The notes beneath the pieces were generated by a model that did not search any database, was not told the origin of the DNA, and worked only from the letters and a program-made list of their open reading frames with translations. From the NCBI GenBank assembly GCA_964648365.1, contig CAZYLK010000219.1, positions 1 through 8,938 on the forward strand: 8,938 nucleotides of DNA. The letters are read 5' to 3'. How positions within the stretch are numbered: the first letter of the stretch is position 1; each line of letters begins with the position of its first letter. The translations under genes were made by a program, and so were the position numbers. This stretch comes from SURF-32 sp964648365 (GTDB taxonomy: Bacteria > Planctomycetota > Phycisphaerae > UBA1845). This document shows positions 6,461-8,938 of the stretch, one piece after another.

Positions 6461-7269
6461 CAGTCGAACAACCTCCTGGCCTTGTCTGTGATGCAGGCCT
6501 CGAAGACGGCGTTTTTTCGTTGACGAAACGTCTCGATCAGGGCCCAGCGATCCTCCTCGTCAGACGGGATGGCATCCGTACAGAATACGTCAATGTCAAG
6601 CACGACCGACGCGACACCAGGCCGGGACGGTTCGATGATCGCCTGACTGATCAACAGCGATGCGCTGATGTCGTCCTGCGGTATCCGCAGTTGCATGAAA
6701 TAACCGGCAAGCTCCTGGGGAAGGTCGCTGGACACCTCCGGCACGGTTCGCAGGTACTCTCGCAGTTCTCTGACCGGCATCGGCAGATCAAGCCGGTTCA
6801 CGAAACGGACTGCGAGGCGGTTGATCCGCACGGGTTCCAGCATCCGGCGATAGGCGTCCCACAACCGGCGCGCTTCGTCCCGGAAGGGCGCCCAGCGACC
6901 GTAGGGCGCCAGTCTGTGCATGCTGAATCCGTCCAGTTTGGCCTGGAAGCACTGCCTTCCGTCGGCGCTCGTAAACAGGAACCCCGGCGACTTGGATCGG
7001 GCAACCGCGGCTGCGCCGGCACGCTCTGTTTGCCCGTGAAGCTCCGGCGCCGTGCGCGAACGCAGGGTCGGATAGGATGCCTCCAGGCCCGCGTGGACTC
7101 GTCCCAAATCTGCCATGCCGGCGCCGGGCGGAAGTTCCACCCGAATGTCGATGATCGCTTCCGTTATCGGGGCATGGGCGTACTGGCGAGTCGGCGCACT
7201 CGGATCGCTCCCGGAGCCTGCGACCCGGCCGGGGCTACGCCTGTCGTGCTCACTTTGGCTTGTGTGCAT
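6460..7269 (-). CDS. TIGR04255 family protein (sporadically distributed, function unknown)
   Basis: The protein has 269 residues, about the usual family length plus a short, probably disordered N-terminal extension. After about 28 residues comes the family-typical opening YAHAPITEAIIDIRVELP. The middle then reads FLFTSADGRQCFQAKLDGFS, LAPYGRWAPFRDEARRLWDAY and INRLAVRFVNRLDLP, matching the pattern I know for TIGR04255: a dGF-x-xxxLxPYxxW block followed by a vRxxNRxxxP block. It has no membrane segment, signal or recognisable catalytic motif. ATG 7269 is chosen; a later start is possible because residues 1-28 carry no family signal. It begins six bases after the zinc-ribbon gene stops, with GGGGAGTAGG upstream as ribosome site overlapping that stop. 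It is followed by two coupled unknown genes. The family is known for patchy distribution, which suggests horizontal spread, but its activity is not established. Confidence 0.9.
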   Translation of the reverse strand: MHTSQSEHDRRSPGRVAGSGSDPSAPTRQYAHAPITEAIIDIRVELPPGAGMADLGRVHAGLEASYPTLRSRTAPELHGQTERAGAAAVARSKSPGFLFTSADGRQCFQAKLDGFSMHRLAPYGRWAPFRDEARRLWDAYRRMLEPVRINRLAVRFVNRLDLPMPVRELREYLRTVPEVSSDLPQELAGYFMQLRIPQDDISASLLISQAIIEPSRPGVASVVLDIDVFCTDAIPSDEEDRWALIETFRQRKNAVFEACITDKARRLFD

Positions 7270-7275
7270 GGCCGC

Positions 7276-7467
7276 CTACTCCCCGACCGCCTGCCCGCAC
7301 TGAGCACAAAAGCGCGCCCCCGGCCGCGTGACGGCGCCGCAGCGACGGCAGGCCCGCACGGACCGGCGTGTAAATGTTCCCAGAATGGCGATCGCCGCGA
7401 CGGCGAAGATGCACACCATCCCGTCGAATCGCACGAACGCCAGCAAGCCTGTGAAAGCCATCCCCAT
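7276..7467 (-). CDS. One-helix membrane protein with C-terminal zinc ribbon, 63 aa
   Basis: From ATG 7467 the protein has a single hydrophobic segment (about residues 4-31, including MVCIFAVAAIAILGTF) followed by CRRCGAVTRPGARFCAQCG. This is a CxxC-x(10)-CxxC zinc ribbon of the kind found in many short bacterial membrane proteins. The ribbon would face the cytoplasm if the basic residues after the helix (RRSVR) follow the positive-inside rule. The frame extends to a TTG at 7509, but the added residues carry no membrane or ribosome-site logic. A TAGAAT stands only 7 bases before the ATG, so the transcript may be leaderless. It is first in the minus-strand line of closely packed genes, six bases ahead of the TIGR04255 gene. 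The partner or function is unknown; zinc ribbons of this type often mediate protein contacts. Confidence 0.75.
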   Translation of the reverse strand: MGMAFTGLLAFVRFDGMVCIFAVAAIAILGTFTRRSVRACRRCGAVTRPGARFCAQCGQAVGE

Positions 7468-7474
7468 TGTGGGT

Positions 7475-7503
7475 ATTCTAGCCGGGCCAGTGCAACGGAT
7501 CGA
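7475..7503 (-). promoter_or_regulatory. Possible promoter of the zinc-ribbon/TIGR04255 cassette
   Basis: TAGAAT (7480-7475) matches the -10 consensus at 5 of 6 positions, but the hexamer 17 bases upstream (TCGATC, 7503-7498) is a poor -35. The expected transcription start falls at the ATG at 7467, which would make the first gene leaderless. No convincing Shine-Dalgarno sequence precedes that ATG, in agreement with this. The element lies in the 86-base divergent gap shared with hutI. Confidence 0.3.
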
Positions 7504-7553
7504 GCGCAATCCCGGACGGCCGCGCGACGCCGCCCGGCGCGGAGAACACCCGC

Positions 7554-8816
7554 ATGATCGCCATCAGAAACATCGGACAACTCGTCGCCGTGCCCCGCGG
7601 ACCGGTTCCCGGAAGCCGCATGGGCGCCGTCAAACTCGTCGACGACGCGGCCGTCCTCATCGACGGCGAACGCATCGCCTGGACGGGTCGGGCGACGGAG
7701 TTCGAGCAGTTCCGCCGCAGCCACAAGGTGACGATCGTCGAAACGATCGACGCAGGCGGTGGATGCGTCCTCCCGGGGCTGATCGACTGCCACACGCACA
7801 CCGTCTTCGCCGGCACGCGGGAACACGAGTTCGTCATGCGCATCCGCGGGGCGAGCTACGCGGAAATCGCAGAGGCGGGCGGCGGGATACGCACGTCGGT
7901 CGAATCCGTGCGTCGGGCCTCGCTGGAAGAACTCGTCGAACTGGCCCGGCCGCGGCTCCGGCGGATGCTGGCCAACGGCGTGACCACCTGCGAGATCAAG
8001 AGCGGCTACGGCCTGACGGTCGAAGACGAGATTAAGATGCTCACCGCCGTGGATCGGCTCCGGCCGCAGCAGCCGATCGAGTTGATAGGCACCTATCTGG
8101 CCGCCCACACCACGCCGCGTGAGTTCGCCGACCGGCCGGACGAGTATCTCGACGCCGTGCTGGCCCCGGCCGTGCTGGATCGCATCCGCAGCGAGGGCCT
8201 GGCCGAGTTCTGCGACGTCTTCACCGAGCGGACCGCCTTCGACGTCGAGCGATCCCGCCGCGTGCTGACCACCTGCGCCGCCCACGGTCTGCGCGGCAAG
8301 GTCCACGCCGACCAGATTACGCAGATCGGCGCGACGCGCCTGGCGGCCGAGGTCGGGGCGATATCGGCGGATCACCTGGAGCGCATCGACGACGGCGGCA
8401 TTGCCGCGCTGAAGGCGGCGGGCACGATCGCCGTAGTCCTGCCGGGTTGTTCATTCTTCCTCGGTGTCGAGCAGGCGCCGGCACGCAAGCTCATCGCGGC
8501 CGATCTGCCCGTCGCGCTGGCCACCGACTACAACCCCGGCTCGTCCACCGTCGAATCGCTGCCGCTGTGCATGCACATCGGCTGCACGCAGCTTCGCATG
8601 ACGCCGCTGGAGTGCATCGTCGCCGCCACCGCCAACGCCGCCGCCGCCGTCGGGCGGCAGGACCGCATCGGCGCCGTCGAGCCGAACATGCAGGCGGACC
8701 TGGTGATCCTCGACGTACCCAATCACGCCCGCTGGATGTACGAGCCGGGGCGGAACTGCGTAAGAACGGTACTGAAGCGGGGTCGCGTGGTAGGCGACGT
8801 CTTGAATGTCCATTGA
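7554..8816 (+). CDS. hutI: Imidazolonepropionase (histidine degradation)
   Basis: This enzyme hydrolyses 4-imidazolone-5-propanoate to N-formimidoyl-L-glutamate, the third step of histidine breakdown, in the cytoplasm. The protein is 420 residues, the normal family length. It has the metal-dependent amidohydrolase fold: an N-terminal beta-sandwich part (to about 70), then LPGLIDCHTHTVFAGTREHEF with the metal ligands H80 and H82 and substrate-side R89. It also has the HutI-specific block RGASYAEIAEAGGGI (98-112), Y152 in KSGYGLT, H185, H251 in HADQ, H274 in SADHLE, LPGCSFFLG (296-304) and D325 in ATDYNPGSS. These correspond to the metal and substrate residues described for HutI enzymes; no key residue seems to be missing. 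The ATG at 7554 follows GGAGA (7541-7545) at 8 bases. It is divergent from the zinc-ribbon gene. No other hut gene lies within the window, so it may be monocistronic, although the right edge is close. Confidence 0.97.
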   Translation: MIAIRNIGQLVAVPRGPVPGSRMGAVKLVDDAAVLIDGERIAWTGRATEFEQFRRSHKVTIVETIDAGGGCVLPGLIDCHTHTVFAGTREHEFVMRIRGASYAEIAEAGGGIRTSVESVRRASLEELVELARPRLRRMLANGVTTCEIKSGYGLTVEDEIKMLTAVDRLRPQQPIELIGTYLAAHTTPREFADRPDEYLDAVLAPAVLDRIRSEGLAEFCDVFTERTAFDVERSRRVLTTCAAHGLRGKVHADQITQIGATRLAAEVGAISADHLERIDDGGIAALKAAGTIAVVLPGCSFFLGVEQAPARKLIAADLPVALATDYNPGSSTVESLPLCMHIGCTQLRMTPLECIVAATANAAAAVGRQDRIGAVEPNMQADLVILDVPNHARWMYEPGRNCVRTVLKRGRVVGDVLNVH

Positions 8817-8873
8817 ACCGTGATCGTCCGCGACACCAGCGCAGCGCCGTGCTTCAACAGCCTGCCCGCCGCA

Positions 8874-8938
8874 TCACGGGCATTCGGCGCTGCGGCAGGC
8901 GTCGGGGCAGCCGGAGGGGCAGACTTCGACGGGGCCGG
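8874..8938 (-). CDS. Possible C-terminus of a cysteine-rich protein, partial (low confidence)
   Basis: Read from the right edge on the minus strand, one frame gives about 20 residues ending GPVEVCPSGCPDACRSAECP before a TGA at 8876-8874. Four cysteines spaced C-x3-C-x3-C-x4-C are more regular than chance sequence usually offers, and they recall the Cys-rich N-terminal segment of the secreted protein at 1419-3827. The gene would be convergent with hutI, with 57 bases between the two stops. The other frames are also open over this short stretch, so coding on either strand is unproven. Confidence 0.3.
   Translation of the reverse strand, partial: GPVEVCPSGCPDACRSAECP

Noticed and set aside
6313..7557. 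Plus-strand 414-residue open frame
   Set aside because: It is antisense to the TIGR04255 cassette, where coupling overlaps and a family match support the minus strand.
7164..8375. Minus-strand 403-residue open frame
   Set aside because: It is antisense to hutI and to the zinc-ribbon gene in another frame; hutI is unmistakable.
8821..8937. Plus-strand open frame after hutI (VIVRDTSAAPCF...)
   Set aside because: It is short, Ala/Gly-rich and without a ribosome site; it is open only because the edge is near.

Overview
This 8.9 kb window is GC-rich and gene-dense. It comes from a diderm (Gram-negative-type) bacterium: there is an outer-membrane beta-barrel ending in phenylalanine and several Sec signal peptides. 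The large surface protein and the tiny secreted or lipoprotein-like genes would fit a planctomycete such as a Phycisphaerae-like lineage. That placement is an impression from gene content, with no marker gene behind it.

Layout. (1) Positions 1-1070, minus strand: a RecF/SMC-like AAA ATPase whose C-terminus runs off the left edge. (2) 1071-1418: a divergent intergenic region with a TATAAT box. (3) 1419-3827, plus strand: an 802-residue secreted protein with a ten-cysteine N-terminal segment and an RTX/S-layer-like body. (4) 3828-3988: a gap holding two strong inverted repeats. (5) 3989-5628, minus strand: two very small exported proteins and, upstream of them, an outer-membrane transporter-like barrel with a CxxC at its predicted mature N-terminus. 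(6) 5625-7467, minus strand: four tightly packed genes, read from right to left: a one-helix zinc-ribbon protein, a TIGR04255-family protein, a 100-residue unknown and a 178-residue unknown. Their junctions are 6-base gaps or 1-4-base overlaps, and the last one also touches the barrel ORF through a GTGA overlap. (7) 7554-8816, plus strand: hutI, imidazolonepropionase of histidine breakdown, divergent from the zinc-ribbon gene. (8) 8817-8938: the window edge, with a possible cysteine-rich C-terminus on the minus strand.

Two groups look like functional units that are not well described. One is the coupled TIGR04255 cassette (TIGR04255 protein, two unknown small proteins and a membrane zinc ribbon). 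The other is the barrel with two exported micro-proteins, one of which has a predicted mature N-terminus rich in His, Asp and Glu. The large Cys-rich RTX/S-layer-like protein is a third item of interest. Only hutI can be given a firm biochemical function.
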